Shown here: positions 7,562-13,614 of the stretch, one piece after another
Layout of the letters: every line of letters begins with the position of its first letter
Numbering within the stretch: position 1 is the stretch's first letter
Virus record (IMG/VR): IMGVR_UViG_3300042731_004366
Span: 1-22,877 of that record
DNA from: a virus
Length of the DNA: 22,877 nt
Direction: 5' to 3' (one strand)
Position numbers and translations under genes: made by a program
Notes under the pieces: generated by a model
What the model was told of the DNA's origin: nothing
The model's input: only the letters and a program-made list of their open reading frames with translations
Databases searched by the model: none

Positions 7562-8857
7562 TTGCAGCAGGCACTTTTACAATTTTGGCGTGGACAGGTC
7601 GAGCGCATCAAGGACAGGCTGAGGCCGGGCATACCACGAAATCGGAGAGAGGCAAAGGCGCCGCAGAGCCGGCTTGATGCCTCGTTCTGGTCGGATGAAA
7701 ACCGCGAGTTGCTGGCCGTTCTCATTCCAGCTCTATCTGATGCGTCACAGGATGGCGCAGAGTGGATGGTAAATTGGGTAGACAGTACGCTGGGCATCGG
7801 CATCGACTGGACGCTCATCAATGCCGATGCAGTAGAATGGGCGCGAAAATATGCTGCCGAGTTGGTGCGAGGTATCAATAGCACGACGCGAGATCAGATC
7901 AAGCGTCACGTTTCGGCTTGGTTGGATACGCCGGGCCGCACGATGGGCGATCTGTTTGCAGAACTAGAGAGTCTGCCGGGATTCAATGAATCACGCGCAC
8001 AAATGATCGCGGTGACGGAAATCACGCGGGCCTATGCTGAAGGAAACAAATTGAGCGCACAAAAATATGAGGACGAAGGACTATTTACCTGGAAGCGAGT
8101 CTGGCAGACGAACAACGATGACAAAGTGTGTCCGCTATGCGCGCCATTGCACGGCACAACAGCAAAGGGAACAGATGGCGAATATGAGGACGGCACACAG
8201 CATCCGCCACGACATCCGCGTTGTCGATGTTGGGAGAATTGGGAGCCGGACATTTCGCGGGTAGCATTTACCGTCGCTAGAGGTGCAACAGATGCAGAGA
8301 TAGAAGCAACAGGAAATTTATTCGTCTTTAACGAAGGATCGGACTGGACGCCCGACGAGAGAGAAATTGCAGATCGTGCGCTGGAAAAATTAAGCGCACT
8401 GAATCCGTTCAGGGATATAACGGAACTAGTACGAGTAACTGGACAAGAAGAATTTGTAGCGTATTCGTTGGGAGATGGTCGGGTTATGGTGGGGGATGCC
8501 TTTTTCGACGAGTTTTATCAGCGCATACTAAACAAATCCTATGGGGGGCGACCTGGTGTATTAGCTCACGAGCTAGGGCATGAATTAGCTGAGCAGATGA
8601 TACCAGAGCAGCGAGCCGCTTATGCAGATATTTTTGCTAGGAATAAGAACTGGTGGCGCGATAATTACGATAAGGTTGGCATCAAGACCGACTATTCGAA
8701 CATCGACGAGGTAACATTGAGGTACTGGCCATCGTATCAGGCCATGAACGGATGGCAGGAGGATTTGGCAGAGAGCTATCGAGTTTATTTGAGGGCTGGC
8801 GGCGAGATGGGGGATCTTGGTGAGAGGCGTGAGCTAATTCAGGAGTTATTGCGGTGA
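7562..8857 (+). CDS. MuF/SPP1 gp7-like head protein with C-terminal HELGH metallopeptidase
   Basis: At least 431 residues. The N-terminal part is a MuF (SPP1 gp7-type) minor head protein that sits near the portal: AVTEITRAYAEGNKLSAQKY, then CPLCAPLHG and PPRHPRCRCW, the family's Cys/His signature. From about residue 240 a different domain follows, with a zincin motif AHELGHELAE (His336, Glu337, His340) and WQEDLAESYRVYL (Glu404), a likely third zinc ligand. MuF proteins with C-terminal toxin domains are known from temperate phages; this looks like that architecture with a peptidase. The C-terminal DNA is visibly AT-richer (many TTA, GGA, ATA codons), suggesting it was acquired. The only ordinary start in frame is TTG 7562, without a good ribosome site, yet the frame is open and protein-like back to 7445. 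Confidence 0.85.
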   Translation: MQQALLQFWRGQVERIKDRLRPGIPRNRREAKAPQSRLDASFWSDENRELLAVLIPALSDASQDGAEWMVNWVDSTLGIGIDWTLINADAVEWARKYAAELVRGINSTTRDQIKRHVSAWLDTPGRTMGDLFAELESLPGFNESRAQMIAVTEITRAYAEGNKLSAQKYEDEGLFTWKRVWQTNNDDKVCPLCAPLHGTTAKGTDGEYEDGTQHPPRHPRCRCWENWEPDISRVAFTVARGATDAEIEATGNLFVFNEGSDWTPDEREIADRALEKLSALNPFRDITELVRVTGQEEFVAYSLGDGRVMVGDAFFDEFYQRILNKSYGGRPGVLAHELGHELAEQMIPEQRAAYADIFARNKNWWRDNYDKVGIKTDYSNIDEVTLRYWPSYQAMNGWQEDLAESYRVYLRAGGEMGDLGERRELIQELLR

Positions 8858-9120
8858 TTTCATCGCGGCTAGTGGATATACAGAGTCAATTAGAAACTGA
8901 TCCTGGCCGGTGGTTTCCGGACGGAAAGACAAATCGACGGGCAGCAAATCAAGAGTTAGGGCGAATGGTAGGACAAGCCCTGTCGGTGTTTGACGAATGG
9001 GCCTTGTATGCTATCGCGATGTATGGGCGTTATATTGTCGCCAATTCACAAGACGAAACCGGGACAGCCATCACGATCAGCCAGTGGATAAAGTCAGTCG
9101 AGCAAGGGGCACATGTTTAG
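8854..9120 (+). CDS. small coupled protein, candidate partner or immunity protein of the MuF-peptidase
   Basis: Protein of 88 residues that starts with GTG 8854 inside the stop of the preceding gene (GTGA), so it is coupled to the MuF-peptidase. Mostly helical by eye, with a WFPDGKTNRRAANQELGRMV stretch and aromatic helices (FDEWALYAIAMYGRYIV). I do not recognise a family. Its DNA shares the AT-richer look of the peptidase domain. In polymorphic toxin systems the gene right after the toxin domain usually encodes immunity; that reading is inference from position and size. It overlaps the 3' end of the opposite-strand gene by 27 bases. Confidence 0.7.
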   Translation: MISSRLVDIQSQLETDPGRWFPDGKTNRRAANQELGRMVGQALSVFDEWALYAIAMYGRYIVANSQDETGTAITISQWIKSVEQGAHV

Positions 9121-9312
9121 CAAAGCCCCAAAGTCACCACAGAAGACGGTTTGTCCACTAGGGGCAAATTCCAAGTTCGGGTGATCGGCGGGGTACGCCC
9201 AAGTGTTGAAATTACCCCTTGATTGTTCGAATGCGGCAATAACGGCGCGAGTCGGGGACGTGAAATAAGTAATCCATTGTCCCGTGTTGAGATTAAAAAC
9301 GTGTGTTTTCAT
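9094..9312 (-). CDS. opposite-strand small protein, moron-like
   Basis: The only gene on the minus strand, 72 residues, converging on the gene ending at 9120. The start is ATG at 9312-9310, with AAAGG five bases upstream; a longer form from 9348 would skip that site. The protein begins MKTHVFNLNTGQWITYF and has FEQSRGNFNTW and VFCGDFGALL segments; I do not recognise a function. It has its own sigma-70 promoter (9437-9465) and a structured leader of about 120 bases, so it is transcribed apart from the late operon. A gene of opposite orientation with its own promoter between head genes is the pattern of a phage moron, usually expressed in the lysogen. Confidence 0.7.
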   Translation of the reverse strand: MKTHVFNLNTGQWITYFTSPTRAVIAAFEQSRGNFNTWAYPADHPNLEFAPSGQTVFCGDFGALLNMCPLLD

Positions 9313-9329
9313 AGGAACCTTTCTAATAC

Positions 9330-9431
9330 AAAAACCCACCCGCCTCAACCAGCGCTACTGTCTAGGCAACGCAGGAGACGGGCAGGTCAAAAAACAAACA
9401 AAAAGCACGGTATTGCCGCATTGCCTAGACA
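9330..9431 (-). promoter_or_regulatory. attenuator-like leader with two competing stems
   Basis: In the minus-strand transcript, arm A (9431-9418, TGTCTAGGCAATGC) can pair with arm A' (9372-9359, GCGTTGCCTAGACA) over 14 positions, one of them G-U. Arm B (9387-9375, ACCTGCCCGTCTC) can pair with arm B' (9346-9334, GAGGCGGGTGGGT) over 13 positions including three G-U, followed by TTTTT. B:B' is therefore a rho-independent-type terminator upstream of the gene start. The order A-B-A'-B' makes the two stems mutually exclusive unless they form a pseudoknot, which is the logic of an attenuator or small riboregulator. The trigger is unknown. T-rich runs also follow arm A. Confidence 0.55.
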
Positions 9432-9436
9432 GATAT

Positions 9437-9465
9437 AGTATATCATTTTTGGGATGATTTGTCAA
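9437..9465 (-). promoter_or_regulatory. sigma-70 promoter for the opposite-strand gene
   Basis: Reading the minus strand, a perfect -35 box TTGACA (9465-9460) and a -10 box TATACT (9442-9437) are separated by exactly 17 bases. Transcription would start near 9430, at the first base of the inverted repeat described below. The -35 box overlaps the ATG of the plus-strand gene at 9465, so the two could interfere. A weaker plus-strand box pair (TTGCCG at 9413, TATAGT at 9434, spacing 15) overlaps it and might serve the gp10-like gene. Confidence 0.8.
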
Positions 9466-9941
9466 TGACCGCTGAATTAGAAATCAAAGGGCTAGATGAG
9501 GTCCAGCAATATCTTGCCAAATTCCCGGCACAGATTAACGCTGACCTGCAATCGGCAATGAAGGGTGCCGCCGCTTTGGTCAAATCTAGGCTTAACCAAT
9601 ATCCTCCGTTATCTGAGGCCAACACGCCGCCAGGGCCAAACGGCTATTCGTGGTATGAACGGGGCTACGGCGTGCAAACGGTAACGGGCAAAGGCTATCC
9701 TGTTTCTAAAGTGTTAGGGCGCTCGTGGACAAGCGTCGTCAAAGGCGAGGGAATGGACGTAAAAGGCATTATCGGCACGCCCGTTTCGTATGCGCCTTTT
9801 GTACACGACGAAAGGCGCCAGGCTAGTTTCCATCGACGGCGAGGATGGCAGACAGCACAGGCAGTATTGGACAAAAACGCGCCGGTTATACAAGAGTTTT
9901 TTGACAAGATGATTGAGCGAATCATTGCCAGGGTGTCTTGA
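9465..9941 (+). CDS. HK97 gp10-like neck/tail completion protein
   Basis: Protein of 158 residues resembling the HK97 gp10 family, which joins the head-tail interface. Supporting features: an N-terminal helix-strand start (ELEIKGLDEVQQYLAKFPAQ), the A-L-V-K-SRL helix, and the late SYAPFVHDERRQASFHRRRGW followed by a long helix ending at IIARVS, the typical arrangement of an aromatic Y-A-x-FVH motif and C-terminal helix. I chose ATG 9465 over TTG 9459; GGGA lies upstream. Its position before the capsid gene is unusual, since gp10-like genes normally follow the capsid and adaptor genes; the other connector genes here (17682, 18566) do follow it. Confidence 0.72.
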   Translation: MTAELEIKGLDEVQQYLAKFPAQINADLQSAMKGAAALVKSRLNQYPPLSEANTPPGPNGYSWYERGYGVQTVTGKGYPVSKVLGRSWTSVVKGEGMDVKGIIGTPVSYAPFVHDERRQASFHRRRGWQTAQAVLDKNAPVIQEFFDKMIERIIARVS

Positions 9942-9951
9942 GGGAGACAGT

Positions 9952-10281
9952 ATGAAATGGTTTAGATGTCCAAAATGTGGATTTGTGGATACGGCAAAAA
10001 CGCAGATCGAAATTACAGCCTGCTTGCGCCTTGAGGACATACAGAAAGAGCCATACGGCGCGCTTATATATGATGATTATGAGTATATTCAGAATCCGCG
10101 CGCTTTGCAATGTGTCATTTGCGGATCAACCGTTGCTGTAGTAGAGAAACCGTGTCATCACGACTGGGGCCGCATTGAATGGGGCTATGGCGGCAATAAG
10201 GGCCAGGCGCGTCAACAATGCCAGCGATGCGGAGAGTATCGTTATGGCAAGGGCAAAAGCCCAGCGTGGGAGAGCGCATGA
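9952..10281 (+). CDS. double zinc-ribbon protein of unknown function
   Basis: Protein of 109 residues. Two metal-binding units are visible: CPKC (6-9) with CVIC (54-57), and Cys68-His-His with CQRC (90-93). The arrangement suggests a small adaptor or nucleic-acid-binding protein, but I recognise no family. AGGGAGA precedes ATG 9952, and the stop overlaps the next start (ATGA). It begins a run of four small genes between the gp10-like and capsid genes. Zinc ribbons also occur in the proteins at 1543 and 5387. Confidence 0.75.
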   Translation: MKWFRCPKCGFVDTAKTQIEITACLRLEDIQKEPYGALIYDDYEYIQNPRALQCVICGSTVAVVEKPCHHDWGRIEWGYGGNKGQARQQCQRCGEYRYGKGKSPAWESA

Positions 10282-10442
10282 CATCCGATCTTTCACCCGC
10301 AGCCATCAAATTGGCTCGCCGCCTGCAGGCATTACCAGCAGGTCGATTCTATTTGGCAATTTTGTACAAAGCCGCTAAAATATGGTTGCTGGGCATTTTG
10401 ACACCGAGGGGGATCAAAGCAGAGAGGATACAGGGGGAGTGA
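10278..10442 (+). CDS. small protein of unknown function
   Basis: Protein of 54 residues starting at ATG 10278 in an ATGA overlap with the previous gene, with GGGAGAG upstream. An N-terminal helix (SPAAIKLARRLQALPAGRF) is followed by a hydrophobic stretch (YLAILYKAAKIWLLGIL) that could be a membrane segment or buried beta strands. A GTGA overlap couples it to the next gene. No family recognised. Confidence 0.6.
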   Translation: MTSDLSPAAIKLARRLQALPAGRFYLAILYKAAKIWLLGILTPRGIKAERIQGE

Positions 10443-10645
10443 AATTATCTGGAGAACAATTAGACGCATTAGAGGATTTATTGTCAAGGCGCATGGATAT
10501 GCAGTATTGGCTATTTGCTATGTGGCAAAATCGGGATAAGAGATCAGAAATCGCCGAACAGTTTTATGAAACGTGGACGAAGCACCGAAGGGAGTTTGAG
10601 TCGTGGTGGTTGCTTGTTAAAAACGTTTTTGGGGGAACGCAATGA
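10439..10645 (+). CDS. small helical protein of unknown function
   Basis: Protein of 68 residues beginning at GTG 10439, with GGGGGA just upstream, overlapping the previous stop. It looks entirely alpha-helical and is rich in Trp, Arg and Glu (LDALEDLLSRRMDMQYWLF, FYETWTKHRREFESWW). Possibly a small accessory or chaperone protein, but nothing specific is visible. The stop overlaps the start of the Tat-signal gene (ATGA). Confidence 0.62.
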   Translation: MKLSGEQLDALEDLLSRRMDMQYWLFAMWQNRDKRSEIAEQFYETWTKHRREFESWWLLVKNVFGGTQ

Positions 10646-11055
10646 AACTATCCAGACGTGATATGCTAAAAGGATTCGGCGCATTCATTGCCGGTCTGTT
10701 GATGGGCGCGGCAAAGGCTGAGATGAAGCAAGACGAGCCAAAGATGCAAGAGGCTGATGACATTATTGATGAGGGGTGGGATTATAACAAATGGGTCACG
10801 CCTCTCGATTCCTATCGTGATTTCGGGCACACTTGGGCTTGTGCATCATGGTATGCGCGGATACATACGCGCGCGCCAACTGTTGACGACTGGCCAGTCG
10901 TGTCGGGGGTGACTATAATGTGGTTTGCAGAAAATCCTATTCCCGAGGGATGGGTAGAATCAGGCAAAAACGGCACGCCTAGGGTGCTAAATTACATTAT
11001 AGGCGGTATTGATATGGTACAAGAACCCGACGTTATTTTCATTACGAAAGTCTAG
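10642..11055 (+). CDS. protein with twin-arginine (Tat) signal peptide
   Basis: Protein of 137 residues. The N-terminus carries SRRDMLK (residues 4-10), matching the Tat consensus S/T-RR-x-F-L-K, then a moderately hydrophobic stretch (GFGAFIAGLLMGAAKA) with an A-x-A cleavage site before Glu27. It should therefore be folded in the cytoplasm and exported by the Tat pathway. The mature part is Trp- and Asp-rich (DEGWDYNKW, HTWACASWYAR, NPIPEGWVESG) and of unknown function. Tat-exported proteins are rare among phage structural genes; this could be a lysogenic-conversion protein or a borrowed cell-surface protein. It overlaps the preceding gene by four bases and is followed by the leader of the capsid gene. 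Confidence 0.72.
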   Translation: MKLSRRDMLKGFGAFIAGLLMGAAKAEMKQDEPKMQEADDIIDEGWDYNKWVTPLDSYRDFGHTWACASWYARIHTRAPTVDDWPVVSGVTIMWFAENPIPEGWVESGKNGTPRVLNYIIGGIDMVQEPDVIFITKV

Positions 11056-11077
11056 TTAGGCTAACAATTACATATCC

Positions 11078-11123
11078 GCCCGCACACCAGCGGGCTAGAG
11101 CACCAGGAACGGGCAATCGCCCG
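11078..11123 (+). promoter_or_regulatory. two short hairpins in the capsid leader
   Basis: Two GC-rich hairpins stand side by side in the 146-base gap before the capsid gene. The first pairs GCCCGC (11078-11083) with GCGGGC (11090-11095) around a six-base loop; the second pairs CGGGC (11110-11114) with GCCCG (11119-11123) around a four-base loop. Neither has a T-run. With the larger hairpin downstream they form a compact structured leader. Confidence 0.5.
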
Positions 11124-11128
11124 ATAAC

Positions 11129-11189
11129 ACGGGGCTAGATTTTCAGAGTGATGTTAAATCGTCGCCGGAATCTAGCCCCGTTTTGTTTT
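11129..11189 (+). terminator. terminator-like hairpin abutting the capsid ribosome binding site
   Basis: A perfect 13-base-pair stem, ACGGGGCTAGATT (11129-11141) with AATCTAGCCCCGT (11169-11181), closes a 27-base loop and is followed directly by TTTTGTTTT (11181-11189). This has the shape of a rho-independent terminator. The capsid ribosome site GGAGG begins at 11190, so no promoter fits between. Full termination would shut off the capsid, so it must be partial, antiterminated or used for RNA processing. Confidence 0.65.
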
Positions 11190-11201
11190 GGAGGTAACAA
11201 A

Positions 11202-13574
11202 ATGCCAGTACCACAACCGAACGAATCAGAGCAGGATTTTGTTTCTCGTTGTACCCCCATCGTTATGGAGGACGGCACGGCGGAGGACAACGAACAGGCT
11301 ACCGCTGTTTGTCATTCAATGTATAGGCAGGCACAGGAAGCGGTCAGAATTGACGTTGCCGTTACGCCGCGGCTCATTGAGGGCGCGCAGTTTACAGGGA
11401 AAGCCTGGGACGTAACCATTATCGGCGCCGAGGATGGCCAGCCGCCGCTTGTCGTGGACGGGCGAGAGTTCGTCGTCAGCAAAAACGGGAGACTGTACGC
11501 CGTAGACGCATTGCGCGCATCCGCGTCTATGTGGGAAGGGGTCAAAGTCTATGACAACCATCTCACCGATGCAGAATTTGAGCAGCGCGGCGGGATGCGC
11601 TCTGTCAAAGACGAATGGATTGGCACACTGCTCAACGTGCAATGGAACGAGGGTCGGCGCCAGTTGCGTGCTGAATTTCGCGTCGTAGACGATGCGCTGG
11701 CGGCCAAACTCAAAAGCGCCCTAGACGAGGGCGTGCTAGGATCAATCGGGTTGTCAATCGACGCCTTTCCGATTGTCGGAAACGCTGTCTTGCACGAGGG
11801 CAGACAGTGGCCGGTGATCGAAGGCTTCGAGAAAATATTATCAGTGGATTTAGTTGCAGAGCCAGCAGCAGGGGGACGGTTCAATCGAATTATCGCGGCG
11901 AAGCAACCAAGAGAAAAAACACAAGGAGCAATGCAAATGGCTGAGAACGAAACCAATGAGAACGTTCTGACCAAGAACGATGTGGCAGAAATGATCTCGG
12001 CAGCCTTGGCGGAAGCCCTCGCCGCGAAGGACGCCGAGAATGAGCCGGTCGAAGAGGCCGAACCGGAACCGGAGCAAGCGCCGGTTGAAGAGGCCGAAGA
12101 CGAGCCAGAAGACGAGGCTGACGACGTGACGGAAAAAGTCGAAGCCGAACTCGAAAAATTGGCAACAGAGCGGGCGCAATTGATGGTTGACCGCAAGCTG
12201 ATGGCTGCTCGACTGAACGAAAAACACGAGGCCATTATTAGATCTGCCGTCAATGGGCGCAAAGTCACAGAGGCATTTGTAGATGGCTTGATCAAGCAAG
12301 CCAAAGAGGCCCAAGCTGGTGCCGATCCATCGGGGCGCGTATCGGGTGCCGGCAATGCACCGTCGCCACAAATCGTGCTTGACGAGCACGAGAAAGCCGC
12401 CGCTGAGTTTTTGCGGATGGTTGCGGGTAACACCCGTTTTCGTGGTCTGGAAAACATCGAGGACGAAGACGTTGCCCACCGCCTGCATGAGAACATCGGC
12501 TACAAGGCCTGGGTCAAAGACGGCAAACCGCGCGACGGGTATGGTATGCGCCGTCTGTCCGACTGGGTTTACCAGTACTGGGGCGATCCGCTGGATGCCT
12601 CCCGCTTTTATGAGGCATCGACGACCAGTTCAATCTCGTCAATCGTCAAATCGGCACTCAACGTGATGCTGGCTGCCAACTATGCCACGCGGCACAAATG
12701 GTGGCTGCCGATTGTCCGAGAGGAAGAGATTGACACCATCGACGCGCCGACGCTGGTCCGCGCTTATGGGCTGGATATGCTTGACGTGGTGAACGAAGGC
12801 AATGCCTACACCGAGATGGGATGGGTAGATGAGGAAGAAACCGCCGCTTTCGTGAAGCGCGGGAACTACGTGGGCGTGACGCTCGAAGCGATGCTACGCG
12901 ACAAAGTGCAAGTCATTCGCACGCTGCCCGAGCGACTGGCAACTTCGTGGTACAACTCGATTTCATACCGCGTCAACCAGGTATTCGACGGCAACAGCGC
13001 CGCAGGACCAGTGTTGAGCGACACGGGCGCGTTGTTCAATAGCACTGCCGTTACCACGGGAGGCGGACATGCTAACCTGCTGACCGCCGCGCTAACCTAC
13101 GACAACTATACCGCCTCGCGCACGGCTATGATGAAACAGACCGATCAGTACAGCGGCGCGGGCACGGAAAAAGGTGTTCGTATGTTGATCCGCCCGAAGT
13201 TTATTGTCGTTCCGGTTGACCTGGAAGGTACGGCCCAAGCGATCTTTGGGACCGAGATGAAGCCCGGCAGCGCCAACAATGACATCAACCCCTACTATAA
13301 CGAGTGCCAAGTTGTCGTCGATCCCCACAGCACCGATACGAACAACTGGGCGCTGGTGGCAGATCCGGTAGAGTTCCCGGCGATTTGGGTGCTTTACCTG
13401 AGAGGCAATCGCGTGCCAGAGCTGTACAGTGCGGGTGATGAATCTGCAGGCGCGATGTTCACCAATGACACGCTGCGCTGGAAGGTTCGTCAGTTGACGT
13501 TCCGATTCAGCTCGACGTATGATTGCAGTCCTGTGTCGGATTTCCGCCCACTTCACAAGAACAACGTGAGCTAG
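11202..13574 (+). CDS. prohead protease-scaffold-major capsid fusion protein
   Basis: Polyprotein of 790 residues. Residues 1-45 are the short Cys-containing segment often seen before phage proteases. About 50-235 is a prohead serine protease: YDNH (His120), GSIGLSIDAF (candidate Ser185 or Ser181) and the closing ILSVDLVAEPAAGG. About 246-400 is acidic and coiled-coil (runs of E, A and P), the scaffold. The rest, to 790, is an HK97-fold major capsid protein: IVKSALNVMLAANYA, a Mu gpT-like GYVGVTLEAMLRDK-type region (here NYVGVTLEAMLRDK), and a TLRWKVRQLTFRFSST end. The start ATG 11202 has GGAGG seven bases upstream. An internal in-frame ribosome site could make scaffold-capsid alone. The capsid is presumably released by the protease, as in other phages. 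Confidence 0.88.
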   Translation: MPVPQPNESEQDFVSRCTPIVMEDGTAEDNEQATAVCHSMYRQAQEAVRIDVAVTPRLIEGAQFTGKAWDVTIIGAEDGQPPLVVDGREFVVSKNGRLYAVDALRASASMWEGVKVYDNHLTDAEFEQRGGMRSVKDEWIGTLLNVQWNEGRRQLRAEFRVVDDALAAKLKSALDEGVLGSIGLSIDAFPIVGNAVLHEGRQWPVIEGFEKILSVDLVAEPAAGGRFNRIIAAKQPREKTQGAMQMAENETNENVLTKNDVAEMISAALAEALAAKDAENEPVEEAEPEPEQAPVEEAEDEPEDEADDVTEKVEAELEKLATERAQLMVDRKLMAARLNEKHEAIIRSAVNGRKVTEAFVDGLIKQAKEAQAGADPSGRVSGAGNAPSPQIVLDEHEKAAAEFLRMVAGNTRFRGLENIEDEDVAHRLHENIGYKAWVKDGKPRDGYGMRRLSDWVYQYWGDPLDASRFYEASTTSSISSIVKSALNVMLAANYATRHKWWLPIVREEEIDTIDAPTLVRAYGLDMLDVVNEGNAYTEMGWVDEEETAAFVKRGNYVGVTLEAMLRDKVQVIRTLPERLATSWYNSISYRVNQVFDGNSAAGPVLSDTGALFNSTAVTTGGGHANLLTAALTYDNYTASRTAMMKQTDQYSGAGTEKGVRMLIRPKFIVVPVDLEGTAQAIFGTEMKPGSANNDINPYYNECQVVVDPHSTDTNNWALVADPVEFPAIWVLYLRGNRVPELYSAGDESAGAMFTNDTLRWKVRQLTFRFSSTYDCSPVSDFRPLHKNNVS
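11923..11939 (+). promoter_or_regulatory. internal ribosome site and start within the capsid fusion
   Basis: AAGGAG (11923-11928) lies eight bases before ATG 11937 and two bases before ATG 11931, both in frame. The 11937 start gives a 545-residue product that begins MAENETNENV exactly where the protease domain ends and the acidic scaffold begins. This is the known strategy of lambda C/Nu3, in which a nested start supplies more scaffold or capsid than protease. Confidence 0.65.
11937..13574 (+). CDS. nested scaffold-major capsid protein from the internal start
   Basis: Predicted alternative product of the capsid gene, 545 residues, from ATG 11937 to the shared stop. It would contain the acidic scaffold and the HK97-fold capsid but not the protease. 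Capsid shells need hundreds of capsid copies and few protease copies, so a separate and stronger start here makes sense. The evidence is the well-spaced AAGGAG and the exact coincidence with the domain boundary; that it is used is inference. Confidence 0.55.
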   Translation: MAENETNENVLTKNDVAEMISAALAEALAAKDAENEPVEEAEPEPEQAPVEEAEDEPEDEADDVTEKVEAELEKLATERAQLMVDRKLMAARLNEKHEAIIRSAVNGRKVTEAFVDGLIKQAKEAQAGADPSGRVSGAGNAPSPQIVLDEHEKAAAEFLRMVAGNTRFRGLENIEDEDVAHRLHENIGYKAWVKDGKPRDGYGMRRLSDWVYQYWGDPLDASRFYEASTTSSISSIVKSALNVMLAANYATRHKWWLPIVREEEIDTIDAPTLVRAYGLDMLDVVNEGNAYTEMGWVDEEETAAFVKRGNYVGVTLEAMLRDKVQVIRTLPERLATSWYNSISYRVNQVFDGNSAAGPVLSDTGALFNSTAVTTGGGHANLLTAALTYDNYTASRTAMMKQTDQYSGAGTEKGVRMLIRPKFIVVPVDLEGTAQAIFGTEMKPGSANNDINPYYNECQVVVDPHSTDTNNWALVADPVEFPAIWVLYLRGNRVPELYSAGDESAGAMFTNDTLRWKVRQLTFRFSSTYDCSPVSDFRPLHKNNVS

Positions 13575-13580
13575 TTTATC

Positions 13581-13600
13581 AGGGGCAGACCATCGCCCCT
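13581..13600 (+). promoter_or_regulatory. hairpin between capsid and fibre-like gene
   Basis: AGGGGC (13581-13586) pairs with GCCCCT (13595-13600) around an eight-base loop, directly before AAGGAG of the next gene. There is no T-run, so it is more likely an mRNA stability or processing element than a terminator. Confidence 0.45.
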
Positions 13601-13614
13601 TAAGGAGACATAAC

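Noticed and set aside
11549-12496. A 315-codon open frame on the minus strand across the capsid gene
   Set aside because: It mirrors the acidic, codon-biased scaffold region; its Ser/Ala-rich translation has no domain character and it has no ribosome site or promoter.
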